DNA of 64,000 nucleotides from Rossellomorea aquimaris. GTDB lineage: Bacteria; Bacillota; Bacilli; Bacillales; Bacillaceae_B. The stretch is from positions 1,415,659 through 1,479,658 of the forward strand of contig NZ_JAIVAR010000001.1 in the NCBI RefSeq assembly GCF_020171925.1, given 5' to 3'. The notes under the pieces were generated by a model, which saw only the letters and a program-made list of their open reading frames with translations, ran no database searches and was not told where the DNA came from. The translations under genes were made by a program, and so were the position numbers. The stretch's first letter is position 1, and the number at the start of each line of letters is the position of its first letter. This document shows, one piece after another, positions 15,818-24,262 of the stretch.

Positions 15818-17379
15818 TTCCGTTCCTTTAGTTGATTGATAAGTTCCTTATATTTTTCTTCTTGATTGTTTAATTCATAGGCTTTTTCTGCATGAATCAA
15901 GGCGTCATCATATTCGCCGCTATCAGCCAAAAGAAGGGCGAGGTTATAATGTGCTTCGTGAAAATCGTCCCTCTTATCGAGCGCAGTTATCAGGTTATCC
16001 TTCGCTTGGAGCGAGTCACCCAGCTTGATTTCTGCATAAGAGAGATAAAAGTAGGTTTCTGCATTCGGGGAACCATTGTCGACCACATCGCTCAATAGTT
16101 TTTCAGCTTCCTCCCATTCCTGGTTGGAAATCTTCTCCTGAGCCACACCATTTAAAGTATTCACATCCCACTCGGATGGGGATGCCTGCTGATCGTTCAC
16201 ATAAAAAGCGCCGACCAGTAAAACAGAAAGCAAAAGGACCAGCAACTGCCTTACCGGGCGTAAGACCCCTGGCACACTGACGATACCTGCAGCCAGAAAA
16301 CCACCGGTCAGCCCTCCCAGATGTCCCGCATTGTCAATGCCCGGGATTGTAAATCCGAAAGCCAGGTTCAGTATAATGACCGCGATGATATTCGTACCCA
16401 TTGTCCTGAAAAAGATTTTCGGATAAAGAACACCAAAATATAGTAGTGCGCCAAAACATCCAAAAATGGCGCCACTTGCCCCTGCAGAGAGGTTGGTTGT
16501 AAATAAATAGCTGGCAAAAGATCCGGCAATCCCGGATAGCAGATAGATGAGAACAAATCGGGTCCTTCCATAAATTTTCTCAACGGCCGTCCCTAAGTAG
16601 AAGAGGGCAAGGGTGTTCATTAGTAAATGGAGCAATCCAATGTGCAGAAAGATCGGTGCCACAAGTCTCCACCATTCCCCTTCGATGATCAACGGATTAT
16701 ACTTGGCCCCATATTCGATCAAGGTTTGGGGATTTTGGCTTCCTCCATTCATCTCCAAAACTAAAAACATGATCACCTGTATTGCCATGAATAGATACGT
16801 GAATAATGGTTTTCCTCGTTGAAATAACTTCCTTTCTGTTTGAAGTTGTTCATTCGATGCACTTAAGGCATTATTCTTCATCCATTCAACATGTGCTTCG
16901 AGTACATCCTCCGGAAGGTCCCAATCACCTTCACTGAATAAATCATCGTTATTAAGTGTTTCCGTTCCCGCAGCCTCATCAACCAACAAGGATTCTATGA
17001 CGTTTCGTTCTCTTTCAGTTGCTTGCACCCCGAATAAATTACCCTCATCATCCACCGGAGGGTAAGTCGATATGTACAGATTCTTTAGTTTCAGCCTGCG
17101 CTTATGTCTTTTTTTTCGAATGCGTTCTGCATTTTGCGACGTCAACTCGATATCCCTTTTCACCCAGCCTCCCCAGTCAAGGTCTTTCAGGCGTAGCCTG
17201 ATGATGTCAGGCTCTTTCAATTCGGTCGATTCCAGCCAAATTTCGTCTTGCTCCCGTGAAAGGTTCAACACCCTGTATCGTTTATGTTTGATAAGATAAT
17301 GGGTCATTTTCCAAAAGAGGTAATGATACTTTAAATTCACTACATCCACTACTTTCCATTGATTTACAGGATGTCTCAT
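15814..17379 (-). CDS. gluP: GluP (YqgP), rhomboid intramembrane serine protease
   Basis: 521 residues. The N-terminal cytoplasmic domain (1-180) precedes a seven-segment rhomboid core: LLHLLMNTLALFYLG, catalytic Ser in GASGAIFGCFG and catalytic His in NAGHLGGLTGG. The C-terminus (about 420-515) carries two or three TPR repeats (NAETYFYLSYAEIKLGDS, AHYNLALLLADSGEYDDA). B. subtilis GluP/YqgP cuts membrane proteins such as the MgtE magnesium transporter with FtsH and also has been tied to cell division and glucose export. Repeat copy B separates it from yqgO. Confidence 0.95.
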   Translation of the reverse strand: MRHPVNQWKVVDVVNLKYHYLFWKMTHYLIKHKRYRVLNLSREQDEIWLESTELKEPDIIRLRLKDLDWGGWVKRDIELTSQNAERIRKKRHKRRLKLKNLYISTYPPVDDEGNLFGVQATERERNVIESLLVDEAAGTETLNNDDLFSEGDWDLPEDVLEAHVEWMKNNALSASNEQLQTERKLFQRGKPLFTYLFMAIQVIMFLVLEMNGGSQNPQTLIEYGAKYNPLIIEGEWWRLVAPIFLHIGLLHLLMNTLALFYLGTAVEKIYGRTRFVLIYLLSGIAGSFASYLFTTNLSAGASGAIFGCFGALLYFGVLYPKIFFRTMGTNIIAVIILNLAFGFTIPGIDNAGHLGGLTGGFLAAGIVSVPGVLRPVRQLLVLLLSVLLVGAFYVNDQQASPSEWDVNTLNGVAQEKISNQEWEEAEKLLSDVVDNGSPNAETYFYLSYAEIKLGDSLQAKDNLITALDKRDDFHEAHYNLALLLADSGEYDDALIHAEKAYELNNQEEKYKELINQLKERN

Positions 17380-17463
17380 TCCTGCATTCTGATTTAATGC
17401 TACTATACCCTGTCTATTTTTACGATGTAAAGCTATTAAGATGCTGGAGTGAAAACGCTAAAG

Positions 17464-17741
17464 AAAATGAGGTTGGGATATAGTTAGAAATCAACATATA
17501 AAATCGAACAAAATCAGTTCCAGTTTTTAATACCGCTAATGATTTCCGTATAAGACTTCGCCTTCCGCGGGTAGCCCGTGAGCGTCCTCGCCAAGCTGAG
17601 CCCCACTCCAATCAATCTCTACATAGCAGTAAAATCTAATCGTATACTTAAACAATATAAAAACCCGAACTAATTTGTCTCTCAACAGACTGATTAGTTC
17701 GGGTTTCATTTTGTCTAAAACTTTTTGTCCCAGACTCTTTT
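17464..17741 (+). repeat. Palindromic repeat element, copy B (degenerate core)
   Basis: Same outer ends as copy A (GAGGTTGGGATA... on the left, TTTTTGTCCCAGACTCTTTT at 17722-17741), the same GCTAATGATTTCCG start of the core, and the same AACCCGAACTAATTTG hairpin near 17665-17705. The 3' half of the core hairpin is deleted or decayed. Its right end touches the stop codon of yqgO (17745). Confidence 0.8.
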
Positions 17742-17744
17742 CTT

Positions 17745-17924
17745 TTAGCGGAATGTACTTTGAATGAACTTCGAGCGAAGTCCAGGGATGCTCATTGCTC
17801 CCTGTACAGCAAAACGGCGTATAAAGTTATTCCCTAGAAGCAAATTGAGTATTCGATATCGATTTGGAATCAGCAATAAAATCAGGCTGCCCAGTACGAT
17901 CCATTTCGTCCATCCGTTCATCAT
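17745..17924 (-). CDS. yqgO: YqgO, 59-residue protein
   Basis: Begins MMNGWTKWIVLGSLILLLIP, one membrane helix, then a basic stretch NRYRILNLLLGNNFIRRF. The ribosome site AGGAGG lies 4-7 bases before two consecutive ATG codons (17924, 17921). Position between gluP and yqgN is that of B. subtilis yqgO, a small protein of unknown function. The stop codon abuts repeat copy B, so the original C-terminus may have been trimmed or extended by that insertion. Confidence 0.75.
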   Translation of the reverse strand: MMNGWTKWIVLGSLILLLIPNRYRILNLLLGNNFIRRFAVQGAMSIPGLRSKFIQSTFR

Positions 17925-17978
17925 GATCCCTCCTGGGTTTAGTTTGATACTTCCTCCCCCAGTTTATCCATTGTTTTT

Positions 17979-18788
17979 TCAAAGCGAATAGAACGGAAGG
18001 ATGGACAGTCCCGCAAGAAGACTTGAAGCGAAATTGACACTTTCGTTATCCACCCATCCGATTCCCTTGCTTTTTACCGTTTTCGTACCACAGTGTGAGG
18101 TAGCCTCTGTCTTACCATTGCATACAGGACATGTAAACTCCACTTGTACATACGCGCCCGCTACCGTATCAATGAGGTTGCCCACGAATCCTGCAGCACT
18201 GATCAATAAGAAGATTCCCCATTCGAAAGGACCGATAAGAACCATGAAGAGAATCGCGATAAAGGATGAACCTGTAAAAGCAGCAAGCGTACCGATGTAA
18301 GACACAGCACCTGATGTCCCTTTTTCCACTCGCTTGAACGAGCGGAGGGAAAAAGGCGGATCACTGCTCAATGGGCCGATCTCTGATGCCCAAGTATCAG
18401 AATTCGCAGCCGCAATCGCTGCGCCGAATGAGACAAGCCATACACCTTCTCCCGTAAAGTAATATAGGAGGATGAAGATGGCGGCAGGACCTCCATTAGC
18501 CAATACTTGCTGCCAGTCTCTCACAGACGATTTTTCCAAACGTCCCTTGATCTCTTCTTTAGATTGAGAAAAAAGCTTCGACCAGATGCTGGAGCTCAGA
18601 AAGAATGCACCTACTAACAGTAGGGCTTTCCAATCATAAGAAAAGGTGAGGATCAAGCCGAATACAAAAGCGGAAATGCTTCCGGAAATACTTAAGTTCT
18701 TAGTTTTCCAACCACCGTAAGACACAAGCACGATAAAGAGGATTGTGAAAGCAAGCGATTCATTCACAGTGTAACCATCCGTCTTCAC
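17979..18788 (-). CDS. DUF92 family integral membrane protein
   Basis: Up to 269 residues with about six membrane segments, the family signature AANSDTWASEIGPLS near residue 125, and a late loop with CPVCNG and HCG that could bind a metal. DUF92/TIGR00297 proteins are related to plant VTE6 phytyl-phosphate kinase; bacterial roles are unclear. The frame opens with GTG at 18788, overlapping yqgN by 29 bases; another GTG at 18767 would reduce the overlap to 8. It is not at this locus in B. subtilis as I recall it. Confidence 0.85.
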   Translation of the reverse strand: MKTDGYTVNESLAFTILFIVLVSYGGWKTKNLSISGSISAFVFGLILTFSYDWKALLLVGAFFLSSSIWSKLFSQSKEEIKGRLEKSSVRDWQQVLANGGPAAIFILLYYFTGEGVWLVSFGAAIAAANSDTWASEIGPLSSDPPFSLRSFKRVEKGTSGAVSYIGTLAAFTGSSFIAILFMVLIGPFEWGIFLLISAAGFVGNLIDTVAGAYVQVEFTCPVCNGKTEATSHCGTKTVKSKGIGWVDNESVNFASSLLAGLSILPFYSL

Positions 18789-19323
18789 TTATGAGCTTTG
18801 CTACCGGGATATCAAATGGCTCAACGGGCAGTGTCTCCACAATCTGCTCTGTGAAAGCCAAGGATAGGGTATACCCTTCGTATCCAGAAAGGAACCGGTC
18901 GTAATACCCGCCTCCGAATCCCAAACGGTACCCGCTTGAAGTGTAAGCAAGCCCGGGGACGATGACTGCATCGATCTGTTCTTTATGTATTGACTCGCAA
19001 ATGGTTGGCTTCGGTTCGTAAAGGCCATAATAGACTTTTTCCAGAGATGTAAATGAATCCAGTGCATAAAAGGATAACTGTCTCGTTTGCGGTGTGCACT
19101 TGGGTACACAGATGGTCTTTCCCTGCTCCCAGCCTCGTTTGATTACATTCCATGTATTGACCTCCGGAGCTTTAGAAACGGTGACTGCAATCACCTGACT
19201 GTCCGACCATTCCTCTGAGCGAAAAAGCCTTTGCTCTATTTTGTGGCACTTTTGTTCATATTCTAAAGTGGGAATTTCCTTCAAAGTCTCAAGTTGTTTA
19301 GCTCTCAACGTTTTTTTATCCAT
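18760..19323 (-). CDS. yqgN: 5-formyltetrahydrofolate cyclo-ligase
   Basis: 187 residues. GFGGGYYDRFL is the family signature near residue 138, with VPGLAYTSSGYRLG before it, and EKVYYGLYEPKP in the middle. The enzyme uses ATP to convert 5-formyl-THF to 5,10-methenyl-THF, recycling an inhibitory folate. It overlaps the downstream DUF92 gene, implying translational coupling, and sits downstream of rpmG as in B. subtilis. Confidence 0.94.
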   Translation of the reverse strand: MDKKTLRAKQLETLKEIPTLEYEQKCHKIEQRLFRSEEWSDSQVIAVTVSKAPEVNTWNVIKRGWEQGKTICVPKCTPQTRQLSFYALDSFTSLEKVYYGLYEPKPTICESIHKEQIDAVIVPGLAYTSSGYRLGFGGGYYDRFLSGYEGYTLSLAFTEQIVETLPVEPFDIPVAKLISEDGWLHCE

Positions 19324-19433
19324 GATTGCCCTCCTCTTAACTACAAATTATATCAGCAGTCAGAACGGTATCTCACCTTGTAACTTTTAAGCCACCCAAT
19401 AAAATCTCTTTCGCCTTAGGAAAAGCTGATGGC

Positions 19434-19466
19434 AAAAAAAAAGCAGCGGATAAAATCCGGCTGCTT
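19434..19466 (-). terminator. Terminator of rpmG
   Basis: Stem AGCAGCCGGAT / ATCCGCTGCT followed by nine T on the minus strand; overlaps the stop codon. Confidence 0.9.
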
Positions 19467-19614
19467 ACTTCGTTTCGCGGTGAAGAGTCACACGCTTTAA
19501 TTTCGGGCAATATTTTTTTAGCTCAAGACGGTCTGGGTTGTTACGCTTGTTCTTAGTAGTAATATAGTTACGCTCACCAGTTTCTGTGCAAGCTAAAGTA
19601 ATGTTTACACGCAT
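19465..19614 (-). CDS. rpmG: 50S ribosomal protein L33, zinc-independent type
   Basis: 49 residues beginning [20 protein letters not shown] and ending [10 protein letters not shown]. Zinc-binding L33 has two CxxC pairs; here only single Cys residues remain (C9 and C36), so the zinc ribbon is incomplete and this is the C-minus form. Zur-regulated organisms often keep both types; the zinc-binding partner is not in this window. A GGAGGG ribosome site precedes the ATG. Confidence 0.95.
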   Translation of the reverse strand: MRVNITLACTETGERNYITTKNKRNNPDRLELKKYCPKLKRVTLHRETK

Positions 19615-19671
19615 TATGATTTCCCTCCAAACTTCTCTATCTTCATCTATCCATACGACTTTTCTATAATA

Positions 19672-20253
19672 TCATTTTTCCTGCTGAAATGCTAGTCCGT
19701 TTTTTATTCTCTCGGCTAAAATTGGTTTTTCTCCGTGCAAACCCTCTTCAACCGCGAATATTTTCCCTTGTTTCACTTCAAATGGCTTGAATGTATATTC
19801 AAGCATATAGGCCATCATATGGAGTCCGTTTGTTATTGGATAGTAATGAAGAATGCCCGTTTTTAAGGACTTTTTCCAGAGTTTGAGCCCTTTCAGATTC
19901 AACGGATAAAGTGTTTTTTTGACATTGTCTGCACACGTCACCACATTGGACATCGCCATATCCTGTTTCCGGTAATTGTAGAATGCATCATTAGAGAGGG
20001 AAAGGACACCGATCGTTTCCTCGCAACATGCTAGCCATTCCACCAGGAAGAACACTTTTAATTTCCTCGTTTCTTTTGTAACATTTTCAAATTCAAATGT
20101 TAACGAATCCCCACATTCCTCTGTTCCTTTAGAAAGATGGACGTTTATCCCGTTAAATGAATGCTCGAGTTTTTCGAGAGGTATATACGAATTGGCTTCC
20201 TTCCAGGCGATTCCTTGAATATGGAATTTGTTTGGTTTTTGAAAATCATTCAT
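19672..20253 (-). CDS. Unrecognised protein, last gene of the glycan operon
   Basis: 193 residues, no signal peptide or membrane segment, beta-rich by appearance, with LKVFFLVEWLACCEETIG and HYYPITNGLHMMAYMLEYTFKP. I do not recognise the family. It starts 6 bases after the nucleotidyltransferase gene, so belongs to the same transcript. A carbohydrate-binding or accessory role for the operon's enzymes is only a guess from context. Confidence 0.75.
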   Translation of the reverse strand: MNDFQKPNKFHIQGIAWKEANSYIPLEKLEHSFNGINVHLSKGTEECGDSLTFEFENVTKETRKLKVFFLVEWLACCEETIGVLSLSNDAFYNYRKQDMAMSNVVTCADNVKKTLYPLNLKGLKLWKKSLKTGILHYYPITNGLHMMAYMLEYTFKPFEVKQGKIFAVEEGLHGEKPILAERIKNGLAFQQEK

Positions 20254-20259
20254 CAGCCT

Positions 20260-21267
20260 CTACACCTTTTGCCATGTTTTTATTTTTTTTCCGTAATACC
20301 TGGCAAGCTCCCTTGCTAGATTCTCGCGCTCCGCTTTCGAGTAGATGATGAAGCCCCTGTCTGGATCGCTTACGATTCTCGTCCAGCCCCCATCCCGATG
20401 TTCGATCATGAATTCCTCTTCATCCGTGGCAGGAACCGTTTCCAGGAGCTTAGCCATGACGAATGGCTTTTTCACTTTCGGGCAGGATACTTGAACCCTG
20501 GTGATGAATGGGGCCAAGATCGATGGATCCATCATCGGAAAGGAGCCTGATATGCGTTCGGGTGCGAATTGTCCCCTCAATAAGTCTTCACGTGCCTTTT
20601 TATACTCTTCAGGATTACCGATATCCCTCCAATATGCATTTGTCTTATACACGTATACCGACTCATGATTATCTAAAAGGCGAGGGATGAGATCTTGACT
20701 GAAATCCATCGGACCCTTGCGAGCGTATTTCTCAAGTAAGAAAGGCTCGACGATATATACGCCGGTATTCACTTCGTTACCTTGCCAATGTGCAGGCTTC
20801 TCTTCGAAACCTATAAGTCCCCTATTTTGATTGGTCTGGCATACACCATACTCTCTCGGGTCGGCCACTTCCTTCGACACCATCGTCATGGCCGCCTTCT
20901 TTCTTCTATGAAAGTCGATCACCTTATCGATTGGAAGATTTGTAAAGGCATCTCCACTTAAGACTAAGAAAGGCTCTTTTAGAAGATGTTTTGCAGAGAA
21001 GATCCCGCCTGCCGTCCCTAGGGGTCTACGTTCCTCGAGATAACTGATATTCACATGAAATCGGCTTCCGTCCCCAAAATATTCTTTTATGCTATCGCTT
21101 TTATAGCAAGTGGTTATGAGGATATCTTTAATGCCGTATGAATGCAGCAGATTAATGCTATATTCAAGGATCGGCTTGTTCATAATCGGAACCATCGGCT
21201 TTGCAACGGTAATCGTATAAGGCCTCAGCCGCTTCCCTTCTCCTCCTGCCAGAATGACGGCTTTCAT
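20260..21267 (-). CDS. Sugar-phosphate nucleotidyltransferase with a C-terminal phosphomannomutase-domain-IV-like tail
   Basis: 335 residues. Residues 1-230 are a complete NTP-transferase domain: LAGGEGKRLRPYT, AKPMVP, LGTAGG, SGDAF and WRDIGNPEEY. It would join a sugar-1-phosphate to a nucleotide. Residues about 262-330 (CPKVKKPFVMAKLLE, GGWTRIVSDPDRGFIIYS, LARELARYYGKKI) look like the last domain of the phosphomannomutase half of ManC-PMM fusions, while the lambda beta-helix and mutase domains I-III are absent. The gene overlaps the upstream glycosyltransferase gene by 4 bases. Substrate unknown (glucose or mannose most likely). Confidence 0.85.
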   Translation of the reverse strand: MKAVILAGGEGKRLRPYTITVAKPMVPIMNKPILEYSINLLHSYGIKDILITTCYKSDSIKEYFGDGSRFHVNISYLEERRPLGTAGGIFSAKHLLKEPFLVLSGDAFTNLPIDKVIDFHRRKKAAMTMVSKEVADPREYGVCQTNQNRGLIGFEEKPAHWQGNEVNTGVYIVEPFLLEKYARKGPMDFSQDLIPRLLDNHESVYVYKTNAYWRDIGNPEEYKKAREDLLRGQFAPERISGSFPMMDPSILAPFITRVQVSCPKVKKPFVMAKLLETVPATDEEEFMIEHRDGGWTRIVSDPDRGFIIYSKAERENLARELARYYGKKIKTWQKV

Positions 21268-23570
21268 CGTCGCAATCCTTCTACTTTTGTCTGAAGGAGG
21301 ACATCTTCGTAAACATGCATTGTCCTTTCTGCAATCCTCTCCCAGCTGAACATCGACTGCGCCAACTTGAATCCGACTTCGCCCAATCGTTCAGATTTTC
21401 CCCGCTCATTCATCAATGATTGAAGAAGAGCATAAAGATCATTTTCATTGTCTGGCTGGAACAACAGGCCGCTCTGCTCATGCTTTACAATGCTCTTCAG
21501 TCCGCCTGTCTCGGATGCCACTACACCCTTTCTGAAAGCCATCGCTTCCAGAGCAACGATTCCAAATGGTTCATATAGACTTGGAAAGATGACTGCGATA
21601 CAGTTTTTCAAGTAGCTGTTTCTCTCTTCGTCCGATATGAAGCCGGTGAAAATCACCGTGTCTTCAAGATTGCCTTGTTTCACCTGCTGACGATAATGAT
21701 CAAGCATTGGACCTTTTCCTGCGATGATGAATGAAATGTGATGTCCATCATTTTTCATAAGTGCAGCAGTACGGATCAATGTTTCGAACCCTTTCTCATG
21801 TACCATCCGTCCGACCGAGAAGAAATAAGGCCGGTCCACACCAATCTTTTGAATGGACTGAACGTCTACCATGCGTTCAAGTTCTACGCCATTTGGGATC
21901 ACCTCAATCGGTGCCTCGAAGGTAAACAAAGACTGCACTTCTTCCTTCATATGATCACTGCAAACGATTAAATAATCGGAAAGGGAAACCAGCAGCTGTT
22001 CTTCACGATGGATTTTCTCTTGAAGTTCGGTATGAATTCCTTGATTCCTTCCATGTTCGGTCGCATGGATCGTTGTAATCAAGGGCAAGGAGTAATATTC
22101 CTTCAGCTTGATGGCAGATGTGGATACGATCCAATCATGGGCATGGATATGAGTGATCCGTTCTTCTTTTATCAGATCATGTGCATATTGAATGAAGGAT
22201 TGATTAAGGTCAAAAACCCACTTGAAGAAATTTTCTTCATATGGATGCAATGGATGGACCCGATGGATCGTCACTCCCTCTATTACTTCAATGGCCAATG
22301 AATCCTTGGACCTTGCCGTCAGCACATGGACTTTTTTTCCTTTCCTGACGAGGTTATTAGCGAGGTCGTATACATGTCGCGACAGTCCACCTACAATATT
22401 CGGGGGATATTCCCAGCTGAGAATCAAAACGGCATCCCGGCTATCCTTGTGTGGTGATGATGGCCTGTAATCAGAGATTGCCTCCAAAATGTCATCCGAA
22501 GGAATTTTATTCTGCTTCAGCTGATGTTGATAAAGGGGATCCTCCGTTCTTCCATCCATGATTAAAGTAATGACTTGTTTGAACCGATCAATTTCGGTTA
22601 TGCCGCTGTCAACCCGATGCAATAAAGAGATGAATTCCCTCATGATTTGATGATATTCTTGACTGTTTACCACCGTTTCCGACTTCACTCTCTCCAAGAT
22701 TTCTTCCAATTCGTGAACCTTCCTGATTTCCTTCATTTGAGCATCTTCTATAATCGGCTCTTGTTTTTCCATGCCGATATAGCCAAATCCAACCCTCGCC
22801 AAGGAAGCGGAAGCATTGATCCAGTGTTGAATGGAAGTGAGTGTCTCTTCATCAGTCTCTTCTACCATAGTGCCTAAATGCAGAGTCGCATGGGGAACTC
22901 CAAATGCTTCGTTCTTGTCCCCTTCATGAACCGGGATTAAACTCAGACCTCTTGGACTTCTTAGGATTCTCGCCCCAACTTCTTCTTTCTCGCTGAAATC
23001 GAAGGAAAAGGAAGAGATGAACGTTGCCTTGATCCCCTCTTTAAGAAGGTAAAGATCAATCCCAGGGACATATGCAGCTTTTGGAAGCCAAAAAAACTCA
23101 GGGTCTACCCCTAGATACCTTTTGTATAATTCAACACTTGCCCTCACTTGGATCTGCATGGAAGTGGATGTCCGGTAATGGGTAAGAGGAAGGCTGTTCA
23201 CAGTCGTTGGAATGATGAGCGCCTTTCCTTCTTGAACGATCCCCTTATATGCCTGAGCCATGTTTTTATTCCATTTCAACCACTTCGAATATAGAAGGAC
23301 CGCTTTCTCTTTCTCCTCTTGGTAAGCCCCGATCTTTTCTTCAAGGAATTGATCGACCGCCTCCATATATTCATTTGAAGTAAAGATGCCGAAGACCAGA
23401 GGATTCAAGATGATCGAAATTGGCTCATCTTCATTTCCTTCGAGGAAGTCGAGCAACTTCACATGCTCATTAAATAGTTTGACGTGTGCCTGTCTGGATT
23501 GTTCGAAATCATCCCACCCCATGTTGCCCTCGAATACAGGTTGGAATATGAGCGTTTGATTGTTGTTCAT
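21264..23570 (-). CDS. Fusion of a degenerate GH57-like domain and a GT4 glycosyltransferase
   Basis: 768 residues. Residues about 1-270 align with GH57/DUF1957 branching-enzyme domains, but key sites are changed: the usual WLPECAY reads WLPKAAY (161-167), so the nucleophile Glu is Lys164; the usual ATHGFLPL region reads TTVNSLPL; the N-terminal HxP motif is absent. A helical linker (270-375) leads to a complete GT4 domain (about 378-760): SWEYPPNIVGGL, HAHDW, IPNGVE, GRMVHEKG and the E-x7-E motif EPFGIVALE. Likely an alpha-glucan or mannan transferase, with the first domain perhaps glycan-binding. Overlaps both neighbours by 4 bases. Confidence 0.85.
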   Translation of the reverse strand: MNNNQTLIFQPVFEGNMGWDDFEQSRQAHVKLFNEHVKLLDFLEGNEDEPISIILNPLVFGIFTSNEYMEAVDQFLEEKIGAYQEEKEKAVLLYSKWLKWNKNMAQAYKGIVQEGKALIIPTTVNSLPLTHYRTSTSMQIQVRASVELYKRYLGVDPEFFWLPKAAYVPGIDLYLLKEGIKATFISSFSFDFSEKEEVGARILRSPRGLSLIPVHEGDKNEAFGVPHATLHLGTMVEETDEETLTSIQHWINASASLARVGFGYIGMEKQEPIIEDAQMKEIRKVHELEEILERVKSETVVNSQEYHQIMREFISLLHRVDSGITEIDRFKQVITLIMDGRTEDPLYQHQLKQNKIPSDDILEAISDYRPSSPHKDSRDAVLILSWEYPPNIVGGLSRHVYDLANNLVRKGKKVHVLTARSKDSLAIEVIEGVTIHRVHPLHPYEENFFKWVFDLNQSFIQYAHDLIKEERITHIHAHDWIVSTSAIKLKEYYSLPLITTIHATEHGRNQGIHTELQEKIHREEQLLVSLSDYLIVCSDHMKEEVQSLFTFEAPIEVIPNGVELERMVDVQSIQKIGVDRPYFFSVGRMVHEKGFETLIRTAALMKNDGHHISFIIAGKGPMLDHYRQQVKQGNLEDTVIFTGFISDEERNSYLKNCIAVIFPSLYEPFGIVALEAMAFRKGVVASETGGLKSIVKHEQSGLLFQPDNENDLYALLQSLMNERGKSERLGEVGFKLAQSMFSWERIAERTMHVYEDVLLQTKVEGLRR

Positions 23571-24262
23571 GATTCATCCCCCTTACTTGTCACATAATAA
23601 GAATAGGTGCTGACGTGCTCCACCCATTTAGGTTCACTGATCTTCCCCTCTTCAAACGCCCTTAACTCTTTCATGCCGCAATAATCGACAGCCTCTGAGA
23701 CAATGGGTGTATGAATGACATTCGATCGCTTGATGGCAAGGAATTCACCTGAAGGCAACCGGAGACCAAGATCGACACAGTAACTCCTATTTTCTTTAAG
23801 TCCGTTCAGGAACCAGTCGCACTCATTGTGCGGTACATAACAGTCCATATATGAATGATGATTATGTCCATTGAAGATGATCGAAGTGATGTCATACACT
23901 CTCAGAACGAATGGAGAATGGGGTTCCAGGTTGAATTGAGAGCGGGTATGCTCAATCCACTTCTGTGATACATTCCAGTAACAATACACTCTTGAAAAAG
24001 TGGAATATGTAATCATGAAGTCATGGGCTTCCGGTACGTCCAACCTTCCAGGCCGTAAAGCAGCTCTTTTCTTCATTTTCCCCGTTCTTTTGGCAGTCGT
24101 TTTTACTACTGCCTTCACAGCTTCCGCCCCTTCAGCACTGTCCGTCATTTTCTGATGTTTCACCCATTGGTATTGAACCTTACCAACAGTCGTTCCCAGC
24201 TCTTTTGCAATTTTTCTGAACGATATCCCTTGTTCCCTCATTTTAATGATGTCATTTAACAC
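23567..24262 (-). CDS. DUF4912 protein with N-terminal HTH, first gene of the glycan operon
   Basis: 231 residues from GTG at 24262. A helix-turn-helix-like N-terminus (MREQGISFRKIAKELGTTVGKVQYQW) is followed by a basic linker and a DUF4912 domain (about 70-190) with YCYWNVSQKWIEH, RVYDI and YCVDLGLRLPSGEFLAI. I recall DUF4912 genes being neighbours of GH57 and glycosyltransferase genes in other Firmicutes. The frame opens at 24307, but that ATG nearly coincides with the predicted transcript start and lacks a ribosome site, whereas GTG follows GGGAGGT. Role may be regulation or glycan binding. Confidence 0.8.
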   Translation of the reverse strand: MLNDIIKMREQGISFRKIAKELGTTVGKVQYQWVKHQKMTDSAEGAEAVKAVVKTTAKRTGKMKKRAALRPGRLDVPEAHDFMITYSTFSRVYCYWNVSQKWIEHTRSQFNLEPHSPFVLRVYDITSIIFNGHNHHSYMDCYVPHNECDWFLNGLKENRSYCVDLGLRLPSGEFLAIKRSNVIHTPIVSEAVDYCGMKELRAFEEGKISEPKWVEHVSTYSYYVTSKGDES

